NCBI GenBank assembly: GCA_020741775.1
Contig: DYYG01000065.1
Location: 1 to 36,142, forward strand
Reading direction: 5' to 3'
Source of the DNA: Methylorubrum populi
GTDB lineage: Bacteria > Pseudomonadota > Alphaproteobacteria > Rhizobiales > Beijerinckiaceae
DNA: 36,142 bases
Below, piece by piece: positions 19,482 to 26,960 of the stretch; position 1 is the stretch's first letter; every line of letters begins with the position of its first letter. Position numbers and translations under genes: made by a program. The notes under the pieces are model-generated. The model was not told the origin of the DNA. It ran no database searches and saw only the letters and a program-made list of their open reading frames with translations.

Positions 19482-20408
19482 ATGACCGCGCACTCCCTCA
19501 TCGACGACATCCGCGCCGCTGTGCTTCAGCTCCGTGGCCGGCTGCTCGAAAATCAGTCGCTCGCCGACCTGACTTGGTTCCGCGTCGGTGGCCCGGCGGA
19601 GCTCCTGTTCAGTCCGGCCGATGAGGAGGATCTGGCCACCTTCCTCGCCGCCCTCGACCCGTCGGTGCCCGTCACCGTGATCGGCCTCGGCTCGAACCTG
19701 ATCGTGCGCGACGGCGGCATCCCCGGCGTGACGATCCGGCTCGGCGGCAAGGCCTTCGGCTCGGTCGAGATCGACGGCGAGACCATCCGCGCCGGCACGG
19801 CGGTGCCGGACATGCGCCTCGCCAAGGCGGCGGCGGAAGCCTCCCTCGACGGGCTCGCCTTCTTCCGCGGCATTCCGGGCTCGGTCGGCGGGGCTTTGCG
19901 CATGAATGCCGGAGCCCATGGCGGCGAGACCACCGACGTGCTGATTCAGGCCCGCGGCATCGACCGGAAGGGCACCGTCCGCACCTTCACCCATGCCGAG
20001 ATGGGCTTCCGCTACCGCCACTCCTCGGCCCCCGACGACGTGATCTTCACGTCCGCCCTGTTCCGGGGCCGCCCTGGAAACCGCGAAGAGATCGAGGCGG
20101 AGATGGAGCGGGTCACCGCCGCCCGCGAGGCGGCCCAGCCGATCCGCGAACGCACCGGTGGATCCACCTTTAAGAACCCGGAGGGCGGGAAGGCGTGGCA
20201 GCTGATCGACGCCGCCGGCTGCCGGGGGCTGACCCTGGGCGGCGCCCAGGTCTCGGAGATGCACTGCAACTTCCTGATCAACCGTGGCGGTGCCACCGCC
20301 TCCGACATCGAAGGGTTGGGCGAGGAGGTGCGTCGCCGGGTGCGGGAGCATGCGGGCGTCGAGCTGCACTGGGAGATCAAGCGGATCGGCGTCGCCGCTG
20401 AACGCTGA
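19482..20408 (+). CDS. murB: UDP-N-acetylenolpyruvoylglucosamine reductase
   Basis: This FAD enzyme reduces UDP-GlcNAc-enolpyruvate to UDP-MurNAc with NADPH, supplying the MurC substrate. It has 308 residues (type without the long insertions). The FAD-binding part has TWFRVGGPAELLF (31-43), VTVIGLGSNLIVRDGG (64-79) and the block RGIPGSVGGALRMNAGAHGG. The catalytic serine lies in GGSTFKNPEGGKAWQLIDAA, followed by GGAQVSEMHCNFLIN. The ATG at 19482 follows AGGTAG closely; the frame is open 58 codons upstream through the repeat-containing gap but shows no homology. ddl follows after 52 bp. Confidence 0.96.
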   Translation: MTAHSLIDDIRAAVLQLRGRLLENQSLADLTWFRVGGPAELLFSPADEEDLATFLAALDPSVPVTVIGLGSNLIVRDGGIPGVTIRLGGKAFGSVEIDGETIRAGTAVPDMRLAKAAAEASLDGLAFFRGIPGSVGGALRMNAGAHGGETTDVLIQARGIDRKGTVRTFTHAEMGFRYRHSSAPDDVIFTSALFRGRPGNREEIEAEMERVTAAREAAQPIRERTGGSTFKNPEGGKAWQLIDAAGCRGLTLGGAQVSEMHCNFLINRGGATASDIEGLGEEVRRRVREHAGVELHWEIKRIGVAAER

Positions 20409-20460
20409 CCGCGCCCCGACACCTGCCCGAGAATCGCGATCGTCCGAACGGAGCCCCATC

Positions 20461-21384
20461 ATGTCCAAGCACGTCGCCGTCCTGATGGGCGGCTGGTCCT
20501 CCGAGCGGGAGATCTCCCTGCGGTCCGGCAATGCCTGCGCCGATGCGCTGGAAGGGGAGGGGTATCGCGTCACCCGGGTCGATGTCGGCCCGGACATCGC
20601 GGGCGTTCTGACCGACCTCAGGCCGGATGCGGCCCTCAATGCCCTGCACGGGCCGGCGGGCGAGGACGGCACCATCCAGGGCCTCCTGGAGATCCTGAAG
20701 ATCCCCTACAGCCATTCCGGCGTGCTGGCCTCCGCGCTCGCCATGCACAAGGAACGTGCCAAAACGGTCATGAAAGCCGCCGGGGTCAGCGTTCCGGAGG
20801 GCCGGGTCGTTAACCGTCATGATGCGGCGAAGTCACACCCGTTAACCCCTCCCTACGTCGTGAAGCCGATCGCCGAGGGCTCCTCCATGGGGGTCATCAT
20901 CGTGCGCGAGGAGCGCTCGCATCCGCCTCAGATCCTGACTTCCGACGAGTGGGTCTACGGCGAGGAAGTCCTTGTGGAGACTTACGTTGCCGGCCGCGAG
21001 CTGACCTGCGCGGTGCTGGGTGACAGGGCCCTCGGGGTGACCGAGATCAAGCCCGTCTCGGGGGAGTGGTACGACTTCGACGCCAAGTACGCCGGAGGGG
21101 GGTCGATCCACGTCCTTCCGGCGGATCTTAAACTAAATGTTTACCAGCGTGTCCAAGAGTTGGCGTTAACGGCGCATCAAGCACTGGGATGCCGTGGCGT
21201 CAGCCGTGCCGACCTTCGTTACGACGACACGCCGGGTGGAACCGGCGCCCTCGTCGTCCTGGAGGTCAACACGCAGCCAGGGATGACCCAGACGAGCCTT
21301 GTGCCGGAGATCGCGGCCCACGCAGGCCTGAGTTTCGGTGAACTCGTCCGATGGATGGTGGAGGACGCTTCTCTCAACCGCTGA
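20461..21384 (+). CDS. ddl: D-alanine--D-alanine ligase
   Basis: This ATP-grasp ligase makes D-Ala-D-Ala for the stem peptide terminus. The 307 residues match the short DdlB type. Visible blocks are VLMGGWSSEREISLRSG (7-23), ALHGPAGEDGTIQG, YSHSGVLASALAMHK, VKPIAEGSSMGVIIV, the GEWYDFDAKYAGG loop, and the metal-binding EVNTQPGMTQTSL. The start has GGAG seven bases upstream. The gene overlaps ftsQ by 34 bp. Its 3' half uses rare TTA and CTA codons that spell TTAA-type boxes, unlike its neighbours, which suggests regulatory DNA for ftsQAZ inside the coding sequence. Confidence 0.95.
   Translation: MSKHVAVLMGGWSSEREISLRSGNACADALEGEGYRVTRVDVGPDIAGVLTDLRPDAALNALHGPAGEDGTIQGLLEILKIPYSHSGVLASALAMHKERAKTVMKAAGVSVPEGRVVNRHDAAKSHPLTPPYVVKPIAEGSSMGVIIVREERSHPPQILTSDEWVYGEEVLVETYVAGRELTCAVLGDRALGVTEIKPVSGEWYDFDAKYAGGGSIHVLPADLKLNVYQRVQELALTAHQALGCRGVSRADLRYDDTPGGTGALVVLEVNTQPGMTQTSLVPEIAAHAGLSFGELVRWMVEDASLNR
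20809..21170 (+). promoter_or_regulatory. Cluster of TTAA boxes inside ddl, upstream of ftsQAZ
   Basis: GTTAAC occurs at 20809-20814, 20841-20846 and 21165-21170, and TTAAACTAAATGTTTA at 21128-21143 is close to TTAA-N7-TTAA. In DNA of this GC content each should be rare. Two of the GTTAAC copies are made by TTA leucine codons. In Caulobacter, CtrA binds TTAA-N7-TTAA and regulates ftsQA; the same control here is inference. Confidence 0.4.
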
Positions 21385-22289
21385 ACGCCGCCGGCACGCC
21401 CGGCAGCGGCGGATTCCTCGCGGGCCTGCGGCTCCCGAGGTTCCTCAGGCGGTTCTCGTCGGCGCGCCGCCTCCGGCCGGCCGTGCCGATCGAGGCGCGG
21501 GTGCCGCGGCTCGCGGGCACGGCGCTGGTCACCGGCCTTGCCGGCGGCATCGCGATGGCCGGCTTCGTCGCGAGCGGACGCTACGACAGCTTCGTCGCCG
21601 AGAACGGCCGGCCGCTGGACATCCTGGCCCGGCTCGCCGGGTTCGGCGTCGAGCGGGTCACCATCACCGGCATCTCGCGGATGTACGAGCGCGAGGTGCT
21701 GCAGACCGCCGGGATCGACTGGCGCTCCTCCGTGCCGTTCCTCGATGTCGACCAGACCCGCGAGCGGCTGCTCTCGGAGAAGCTGATCGCCAGCGTCTCG
21801 GTGCGCAAGCTCTACCCCAACGAGATCGTCATCAACCAGGTCGAGCGGGAGCCCGCCGCCCTGTGGCAGCAGAACGGCGAGATCCAGGTGATCGCCGCCG
21901 ACGGCAAGGTGATCGACGACCTGCGGGACGAACGCTACCTCAACCTGCCCCTCGTCGTCGGGGCCGGTGCCAACGAGCGGCTGGACGAATATCTTCGGCT
22001 CGTCGAGGCCGCCGGGCCCCTGGGCTCGCGCATCCGCGCCGGGACCTATGTCTCGGGCCGGCGCTGGACGCTCAAGCTCGATGGCGTCGATGTCCGTCTT
22101 CCCGAGGCCGATCCCGCCGCGGCGCTGGCCCGGCTGGTCCGGCTGGAGCGGGAGAACAAGCTTCTGGAAAAGGACATCATCGCCGTCGACCTGCGCATGG
22201 CCGACCGCGTCGTGGTGCGCCTGACCGAAGAGGCCGCGGCCGCGAGGGCCGAGAGTCGCAAGAAGCCGAAGAAGGGGACGGCGACATGA
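21351..22289 (+). CDS. ftsQ: Cell division protein FtsQ
   Basis: FtsQ is a bitopic divisome scaffold that links the early FtsZ ring to the septal synthases through FtsB/FtsL. The 312-residue protein has a basic, disordered cytoplasmic N-terminus (about 1-53) and one membrane span, GTALVTGLAGGIAMAGFVAS (about 56-75). The POTRA domain follows (VERVTITGISRMYEREVL, about 100-117), then the beta domain with SVRKLYPNEIVINQVEREPAAL-type sequence and a charged C-terminal tail (ESRKKPKKGTAT). The start at 21351 lies inside ddl. The stop TGA overlaps an ATG preceded by AAGGGG, see the leader before ftsA. Confidence 0.93.
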   Translation: MDGGGRFSQPLNAAGTPGSGGFLAGLRLPRFLRRFSSARRLRPAVPIEARVPRLAGTALVTGLAGGIAMAGFVASGRYDSFVAENGRPLDILARLAGFGVERVTITGISRMYEREVLQTAGIDWRSSVPFLDVDQTRERLLSEKLIASVSVRKLYPNEIVINQVEREPAALWQQNGEIQVIAADGKVIDDLRDERYLNLPLVVGAGANERLDEYLRLVEAAGPLGSRIRAGTYVSGRRWTLKLDGVDVRLPEADPAAALARLVRLERENKLLEKDIIAVDLRMADRVVVRLTEEAAAARAESRKKPKKGTAT

Positions 22290-22342
22290 GCGCCTCCCGA
22301 GCCGACCTCGTCTCCGCCCCCTCTCGCCGCGTATTCCGGTAG
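22286..22342 (+). other. 18-codon leader frame, in frame with ftsA and ended by TAG
   Basis: ATG 22286 overlaps the ftsQ stop (ATGA) and has AAGGGG about nine bases upstream, the best ribosome site in this junction. It encodes MSASRADLVSAPSRRVFR and stops at TAG (22340-22342). The annotated ftsA ATG is seven bases after that stop and in the same frame, and itself has a poor ribosome site. Either this is a coupling leader for ftsA, or it is the former N-terminus of FtsA cut off by a nonsense change. Confidence 0.5.
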
Positions 22343-22348
22343 CGTCCG

Positions 22349-23671
22349 ATGCAGACCCATCACGGCCTCACGCCGCGCCTGAAGCCGCTCTCCGCCCGCC
22401 GGAGCGCGACGCTCTCGGTGCTCGATATCGGCACCAGCAAGGTGGTCTGCCTGATCGCCGAGCTGCAGCCGGCGGAACAGCTCTCGACCCTGCGCGGGCG
22501 CACCCATCTCGCCCGGATCATCGGCATCGGCCATCAGCGCTCCCTCGGCCTGAAGGGCGGCGCCATCGTCGATCTGGAAGCCGCCGAGGGTGCGATCCGT
22601 CAGGCGGTTCACGCCGCCGAGCGGATGGCCAAGGCCGAAGTCCAGTCGGTCATCGTCAACATTTCCGGCGGCCGCATCGCCTCGCAGCATTTCGAGGCGC
22701 GGGTGAACGTGCGCTCGGGCACCGTGACCGGCGCCGACGTGGAGCGCGTGCTGGAAACCGCGAGCGCCCACGGTGTCAGCCCCGGCCGGGCGGTGCTGCA
22801 CGCCCTGCCGACCGGCTACGCCCTGGACGGGCAGGGTGCGGTGATTGACCCCTCGGGCATGATCGGCAACGCCCTGGGTGTCGATCTCCACGTGGTGACC
22901 GCCGAGGCGGCCGCCGCGCGCAACCTGATGCTCGCGGTCGAGCATTGCCATCTCGGCGTCGATGCGGTGATCGCCACGCCCTACGCCGCCGGCCTCTCGG
23001 CCCTGGTGGACGATGAAGCGGAACTCGGCTGCGCCGTGGTCGATATGGGCGGCGGCACCACCAGCGTCGGCGTCTTCATGGGCGGCCACCTCGTCCATTG
23101 CGACGCGGTGGCGGTCGGCGGCCATCACGTCACCATGGACATCGCCCGCGGCCTCTCCACCCGGGTCTCCGTCGCCGAGCGGCTCAAGACCCTCTACGGC
23201 TCGGCCATCGCCACCGCCTCCGACGAGCGCGACATGATCGCCGTGCACGGGGTCGGCGAGGACGAGGGCGAGGCGCCGGGCCACGTGCCGCGTTCGCAGC
23301 TCGTCCGCATCGTCAAACCGCGGGTCGAGGAAGTGCTTGAGCTCGTGCGCGACCGCCTGCGCAACGCCGGCTTCGGCGCCCAGGCCGGGCGCCGGGTGGT
23401 GCTCACCGGCGGCGCCAGCCAGCTCGTCGGCCTGCCCGAGGTGGCCCGCCGCATCCTCCAGGGACAGGTCCGGATCGGGCGCCCGCTGGGCATCCGCGGC
23501 CTGCCGGAAGCCGCCAAGGGGCCCGCCTTCTCGGCCTCGGTCGGCCTGCTGGTCTACCCGCAGGTCGCGCATGCGGAACATTTCGAGCCGCGGGGGCAGG
23601 GCGCCTTCGCCGGCACGGGAACGGACGGATACTTTTCGCGGGTCGGTCGCTGGATCCGGGAAAGCTTCTGA
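22349..23671 (+). CDS. ftsA: Cell division protein FtsA
   Basis: FtsA is an actin-like ATPase that tethers FtsZ to the membrane and recruits late divisome proteins. The 440 residues show the phosphate-1 block VLDIGTSKVVCLIAEL (about 24-39), the SHS2-type 1C domain (about 105-190), the phosphate-2 block CAVVDMGGGTTSVGVF, the adenosine block VVLTGGASQLVGLPEVARR, and the C-terminal amphipathic targeting helix YFSRVGRWIRESF. The first about 20 residues (MQTHHGLTPRLKPLSARR) are basic and extra to the core. Initiation is uncertain because an upstream in-frame ATG with a strong ribosome site is separated from this one by a TAG. Confidence 0.94.
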   Translation: MQTHHGLTPRLKPLSARRSATLSVLDIGTSKVVCLIAELQPAEQLSTLRGRTHLARIIGIGHQRSLGLKGGAIVDLEAAEGAIRQAVHAAERMAKAEVQSVIVNISGGRIASQHFEARVNVRSGTVTGADVERVLETASAHGVSPGRAVLHALPTGYALDGQGAVIDPSGMIGNALGVDLHVVTAEAAAARNLMLAVEHCHLGVDAVIATPYAAGLSALVDDEAELGCAVVDMGGGTTSVGVFMGGHLVHCDAVAVGGHHVTMDIARGLSTRVSVAERLKTLYGSAIATASDERDMIAVHGVGEDEGEAPGHVPRSQLVRIVKPRVEEVLELVRDRLRNAGFGAQAGRRVVLTGGASQLVGLPEVARRILQGQVRIGRPLGIRGLPEAAKGPAFSASVGLLVYPQVAHAEHFEPRGQGAFAGTGTDGYFSRVGRWIRESF

Positions 23672-23771
23672 GGAACGGCCCCGCCGCCGCGAGGCGAGCG
23701 GGGAACAAGAACAGGGCAGGCGTCCAAAGGACGTCCAACAGGCAATCGAAAGTCACGAAGGGCAAGATCAC

Positions 23772-25508
23772 ATGGCCATCTCTCTTCAGGCTCCGGACAT
23801 CCGGGAACTCAAGCCCCGCATCACCGTCTTCGGCGTCGGCGGTGCCGGCGGTAATGCCGTCAACAACATGATCGAGTCGGGCCTGATCGGCTGCGAGTTC
23901 GTCGTGGCCAACACCGATGCCCAGGCGCTCACCTCCTCGAAGGCCGAGCGTGTGATCCAGATGGGCATCGGCGTGACGCAGGGGCTCGGCGCCGGCTCGC
24001 ACCCGGAAGTCGGCTCGGCGGCGGCCGAGGAGGTGATCGACGAGATCCGCGACCAGCTCTCGGGCGCCCACATGGCCTTCATCACCGCCGGCATGGGCGG
24101 CGGCACCGGCACCGGCGCGGCCCCCGTCATCGCCCGCGCGGCGCGTGAGATGGGCATCCTGACGGTCGGCGTCGTGACGAAGCCGTTCCAGTTCGAGGGC
24201 ATGCGCCGGATGCGCACGGCGGAGGCCGGCATCCAGGAGCTTCAGGCGGCGGTCGATACCCTGATCGTGATCCCGAACCAGAACCTGTTCCGGGTCGCCA
24301 ACGAGAAGACCACCTTCGCCGACGCCTTCGCCATGGCCGACCAAGTGCTCTACTCGGGCGTCGCCTGCATCACCGACCTGATGGTCAAGGAAGGCCTGAT
24401 CAACCTCGACTTCGCCGACGTGCGCGCGATCATGCGCGGCATGGGCAAGGCGATGATGGGCACCGGCGAGGCCTCGGGCGAGAACCGCGCCAACCGCGCG
24501 GCGGAAGCCGCCATTGCCAACCCGCTCCTCGACGACGTCTCGATGAAGGGCGCCCGCGGCCTGCTGATCTCGATCACCGGCGGCTCCGACCTCACCCTCT
24601 ACGAGCTGGATGAGGCCGCCACTCGCATTCGCGAGGAGGTCGATCAGGACGCCAACATCATCCTCGGCGCCACCTTCGACGAGAGCCTCGACGGCATCAT
24701 CCGCGTGTCGGTGGTCGCCACCGGCATCGAGCCGGCGCTGATCTCGGCCGATTCCCCGAACAACCCGGAGATCGCCCAGACCGAGCAGCGCATCGCCGAG
24801 GTCGCCGAGCGCCTGCGCTCCGAGGCCCGGGCCCGCGCCTCCGCGGCCCTGAGCCCCGCCTCGACCCATCAGCCGGTCCAGCGCGCCGTCGCCCCCGAGC
24901 CGCAGCCCGCTCCGGCCCCGGCGCCGCGCTCCATCCTGACCGAGGCCTCCCCGGAGTCCCTGCGCATCGAGACCGCCCCGTCGATGCACCATCACGACGT
25001 AGTGCTGACCCAGGCCCCGGCCCGCGCCGCCGCCCCGGCCTACGAGCCGCCGGCCCCGGCGCCGATGCAGGAGCCCGCCCCGGTGGCGAACGGCCCCTAC
25101 GTGCCGCCGCGTCCGCAGCTCGCCCGCCCGCCGCGCATGCCGCAGATCTCGGACCTGCCGCCCCACACCCAGGCGCAGATCCTCAAGAGCCGCGGCGAGG
25201 AGCCGGCCGCTGCGGAGCCCAACCAGGACTCCAAGCGCATGACCCTGCTGCGCCGGCTCGCGACGGTAGGCTTCGGCGGTCGCCGCGAGGAGGCCGAGGC
25301 CGCTCCGCTGCCGCCCGCCCGTGCCGCCGCCCCGGCTCCGGCCGCCGCCCCGCGGGTCGAACCCGCCCTGCGTGCCCCGGCGCCCCAGGCCCCGCAATAC
25401 CGCCCGGCCCAGGGCAACCTCGACGCGCAGGGCCGCTCGCTGCCGCCGCGGATGATGGAAGACGACCAGCTGGAAATTCCGGCCTTCCTCCGCCGCCAAG
25501 CGAATTGA
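23772..25508 (+). CDS. ftsZ: Cell division GTPase FtsZ
   Basis: FtsZ is a tubulin-like GTPase that forms the division ring. The GTPase core (about 14-320) holds FGVGGAGGNAVNNMIES and the tubulin signature GGGTGTG (109-115), plus LINLDFADVRAIM. A long Pro/Ala-rich linker (about 345-560) follows, and the tail DDQLEIPAFLRRQAN is the conserved peptide that binds FtsA and other partners. At 578 residues it is much longer than the 383 of E. coli, but that length is usual for Alphaproteobacteria. The ATG at 23772 gives the standard N-terminus; upstream open frame overlaps ftsA. A hairpin 11 bases after the stop ends the unit. Confidence 0.98.
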   Translation: MAISLQAPDIRELKPRITVFGVGGAGGNAVNNMIESGLIGCEFVVANTDAQALTSSKAERVIQMGIGVTQGLGAGSHPEVGSAAAEEVIDEIRDQLSGAHMAFITAGMGGGTGTGAAPVIARAAREMGILTVGVVTKPFQFEGMRRMRTAEAGIQELQAAVDTLIVIPNQNLFRVANEKTTFADAFAMADQVLYSGVACITDLMVKEGLINLDFADVRAIMRGMGKAMMGTGEASGENRANRAAEAAIANPLLDDVSMKGARGLLISITGGSDLTLYELDEAATRIREEVDQDANIILGATFDESLDGIIRVSVVATGIEPALISADSPNNPEIAQTEQRIAEVAERLRSEARARASAALSPASTHQPVQRAVAPEPQPAPAPAPRSILTEASPESLRIETAPSMHHHDVVLTQAPARAAAPAYEPPAPAPMQEPAPVANGPYVPPRPQLARPPRMPQISDLPPHTQAQILKSRGEEPAAAEPNQDSKRMTLLRRLATVGFGGRREEAEAAPLPPARAAAPAPAAAPRVEPALRAPAPQAPQYRPAQGNLDAQGRSLPPRMMEDDQLEIPAFLRRQAN

Positions 25509-25519
25509 GTGTGGACAGG

Positions 25520-25539
25520 CGGGGGCCTTCCGGCCCCCG
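25520..25539 (+). terminator. Hairpin terminator after ftsZ
   Basis: CGGGGGCC (25520-25527) pairs with GGCCCCCG (25532-25539) around TTCC, followed only by TTAG. A second hairpin, ACCCGAG/CTCGGGT (25570-25593), follows. Together they probably end most ftsZ transcripts before lpxC. Confidence 0.65.
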
Positions 25540-25593
25540 TTAGCCATCACTGGAGCATTTCAGCCACAGACCCGAGGCCGCAAGGTCTCGGGT

Positions 25594-25608
25594 TTAACTG
25601 CTTGTTAA
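25594..25608 (+). promoter_or_regulatory. CtrA-type site TTAA-N7-TTAA upstream of lpxC
   Basis: TTAA (25594-25597), seven bases, TTAA (25605-25608) match the CtrA consensus exactly. The site lies between the ftsZ terminator and lpxC, 73 bp before the -35 of the lpxC promoter candidate. CtrA is a conserved alphaproteobacterial cell-cycle regulator; its use here is inference. No promoter -10 could be aligned directly to this site. Confidence 0.5.
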
Positions 25609-25681
25609 GCCACTGATTACAAACTCAATTTCAGAGAACGTGGCGAAACCGTGGCTGTAACAGAACGTAAGAATCCGTGAT

Positions 25682-25710
25682 TTGGCCGCCCTGTTCGCCG
25701 CAGCTATACA
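25682..25710 (+). promoter_or_regulatory. Sigma-70 promoter of lpxC
   Basis: TTGGCC (25682-25687) is followed after exactly 17 bases by TATACA (25705-25710). Four of six -35 and a good -10 match make it one of the clearest promoters in the window. Transcription would start near 25717, leaving about 130 bases of leader before lpxC. Confidence 0.6.
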
Positions 25711-25847
25711 CGCTGCCGGAACGACAGAAGGCGTGAATGGCCACCAGGCCGGCAGCGCCCGCAGAGGCTTCAAGCAGCGGACGGACTTCCCCATTCCGCA
25801 CCCCTGAACAGGGGTGCGCCGGAAGGATCCTGGCCGAGGGCTAAGGT

Positions 25848-26795
25848 ATGCGGACGAACCAACAAACAACGCTCAAAACGTCCGTGACCCTCACCGGAAT
25901 CGGAGTTCACTCCGGCAACCCGGCAGAGATCACGATCCATCCCGCCACAGCCAACCACGGCATCGCCTTTCTCAGGACGGGCACGACCACCGGCAACGAC
26001 CGGCTCATCAAGGCTCATTTCGCCTGCGTCTCCGCCACCGAGCTGTGCACCGTCATCGGTGACGTCGAGACCGGCGCCGTCGCCACCGTCGAGCACCTGA
26101 TGTCGGCCCTCTACGGCCTGGGCGTGGACAACGCCCTGATCGAGATCGACGGCCCGGAAATGCCGATCCTCGACGGCAGCGCCCATCCCTTCGTCCAGGC
26201 CATCGACAGCGTCGGCCTCGCGGCCTGCGGAGCGCCGCGCCGCTGGATCAAGGTGCTGCAGACCGTCCGCATCGAGACCGGCCGCGCCTTCGCCGAACTC
26301 CGCCCGATCGATCGCGGCTTCCGCCTCGACGTGGAGATCGATTTCGAATCTCCGGTGATCGGCCGCAGCCGCAAGGCCATGGACCTGACCCCGGCCTCCT
26401 ACCGCCGTGAGATCGCTCCCGCCCGCACCTTCGGCATGATGAAGGACGTGGAGCGCTACTGGAAAGCGGGCTTCGCGCTGGGCGCCTCCCTCGACAACAC
26501 GGTCGCCGTCGGTGAGACCGCCGTCGTCAACCCGGAAGGGCTGCGCTACGCCGACGAGTTCGTCCGCCACAAGTTCCTCGATGCCGTTGGCGACCTCGCC
26601 CTGGCCGGCCTGCCGCTCCAGGGGGCCTATCGCTCCTATTGCGGCGGCCACCGCATGAATGTCGGCATCCTCGAGGCCCTGTTCGCCGACCGGGCGAACT
26701 ATGCCATCGTCGAGGGCCAGGGCACCCGCCGCGAGACCGCGCGGACCGAGTTCGGCGCCGGCCTGGGACTCGCCGCCTTCGCCGCCGAGCTGTAA
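25848..26795 (+). CDS. lpxC: UDP-3-O-acyl-GlcNAc deacetylase
   Basis: LpxC is a cytoplasmic zinc enzyme that commits UDP-3-O-acyl-GlcNAc to lipid A synthesis. The 315 residues have VTLTGIGVHSGNPAEITIHP at the N-terminus. Zinc ligands are His83 (TVEHLMSALYGLGVDNA), and His241 and Asp245 (VRHKFLDAVGDLAL). The catalytic-base region is CGGHRMN with His268. All residues needed for activity are present. The start follows GAGGGCTAAGGT. The gene has its own promoter and leader, so its dosage can be set apart from ftsZ. Confidence 0.96.
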   Translation: MRTNQQTTLKTSVTLTGIGVHSGNPAEITIHPATANHGIAFLRTGTTTGNDRLIKAHFACVSATELCTVIGDVETGAVATVEHLMSALYGLGVDNALIEIDGPEMPILDGSAHPFVQAIDSVGLAACGAPRRWIKVLQTVRIETGRAFAELRPIDRGFRLDVEIDFESPVIGRSRKAMDLTPASYRREIAPARTFGMMKDVERYWKAGFALGASLDNTVAVGETAVVNPEGLRYADEFVRHKFLDAVGDLALAGLPLQGAYRSYCGGHRMNVGILEALFADRANYAIVEGQGTRRETARTEFGAGLGLAAFAAEL

Positions 26796-26835
26796 CCGGG
26801 GCGCCACATCGGCCCTTCTTCCACAAGACAGGCGG

Positions 26836-26910
26836 ATGACGTTAACGGTTCTTGCGAACCTGCCGTTTTCGCGCCCGAATCGGCCTCCAACCGTGAAAGC
26901 CTGCGCGTAG
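26836..26910 (+). other. Possible 24-codon leader frame before bamD
   Basis: Between lpxC and bamD a short frame starts at ATG after ACAGGCGG and encodes MTLTVLANLPFSRPNRPPTV ending KACA. It uses a TTA codon inside GTTAACGG, another TTAA-type box. It may be a translated leader or chance; the surrounding GGTTC/GAACC hairpin and the box make the region more likely regulatory than coding. Confidence 0.25.
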
Positions 26911-26960
26911 GCCCTGCGCCGCCATCGAGGCGGCCGGGTCTGACAGGGAATTTGACCGAG

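Noticed and set aside
18983..19510. A 175-codon minus-strand frame across the murC-murB gap
   Set aside because: It runs through both arms of the repeat and over the murB start, and no family is recognised. I keep it only as a possible disrupted gene in the gap entry.
23337..23771. N-terminal extension of ftsZ
   Set aside because: It overlaps ftsA in another frame; FtsZ has its conserved N-terminus at 23772.
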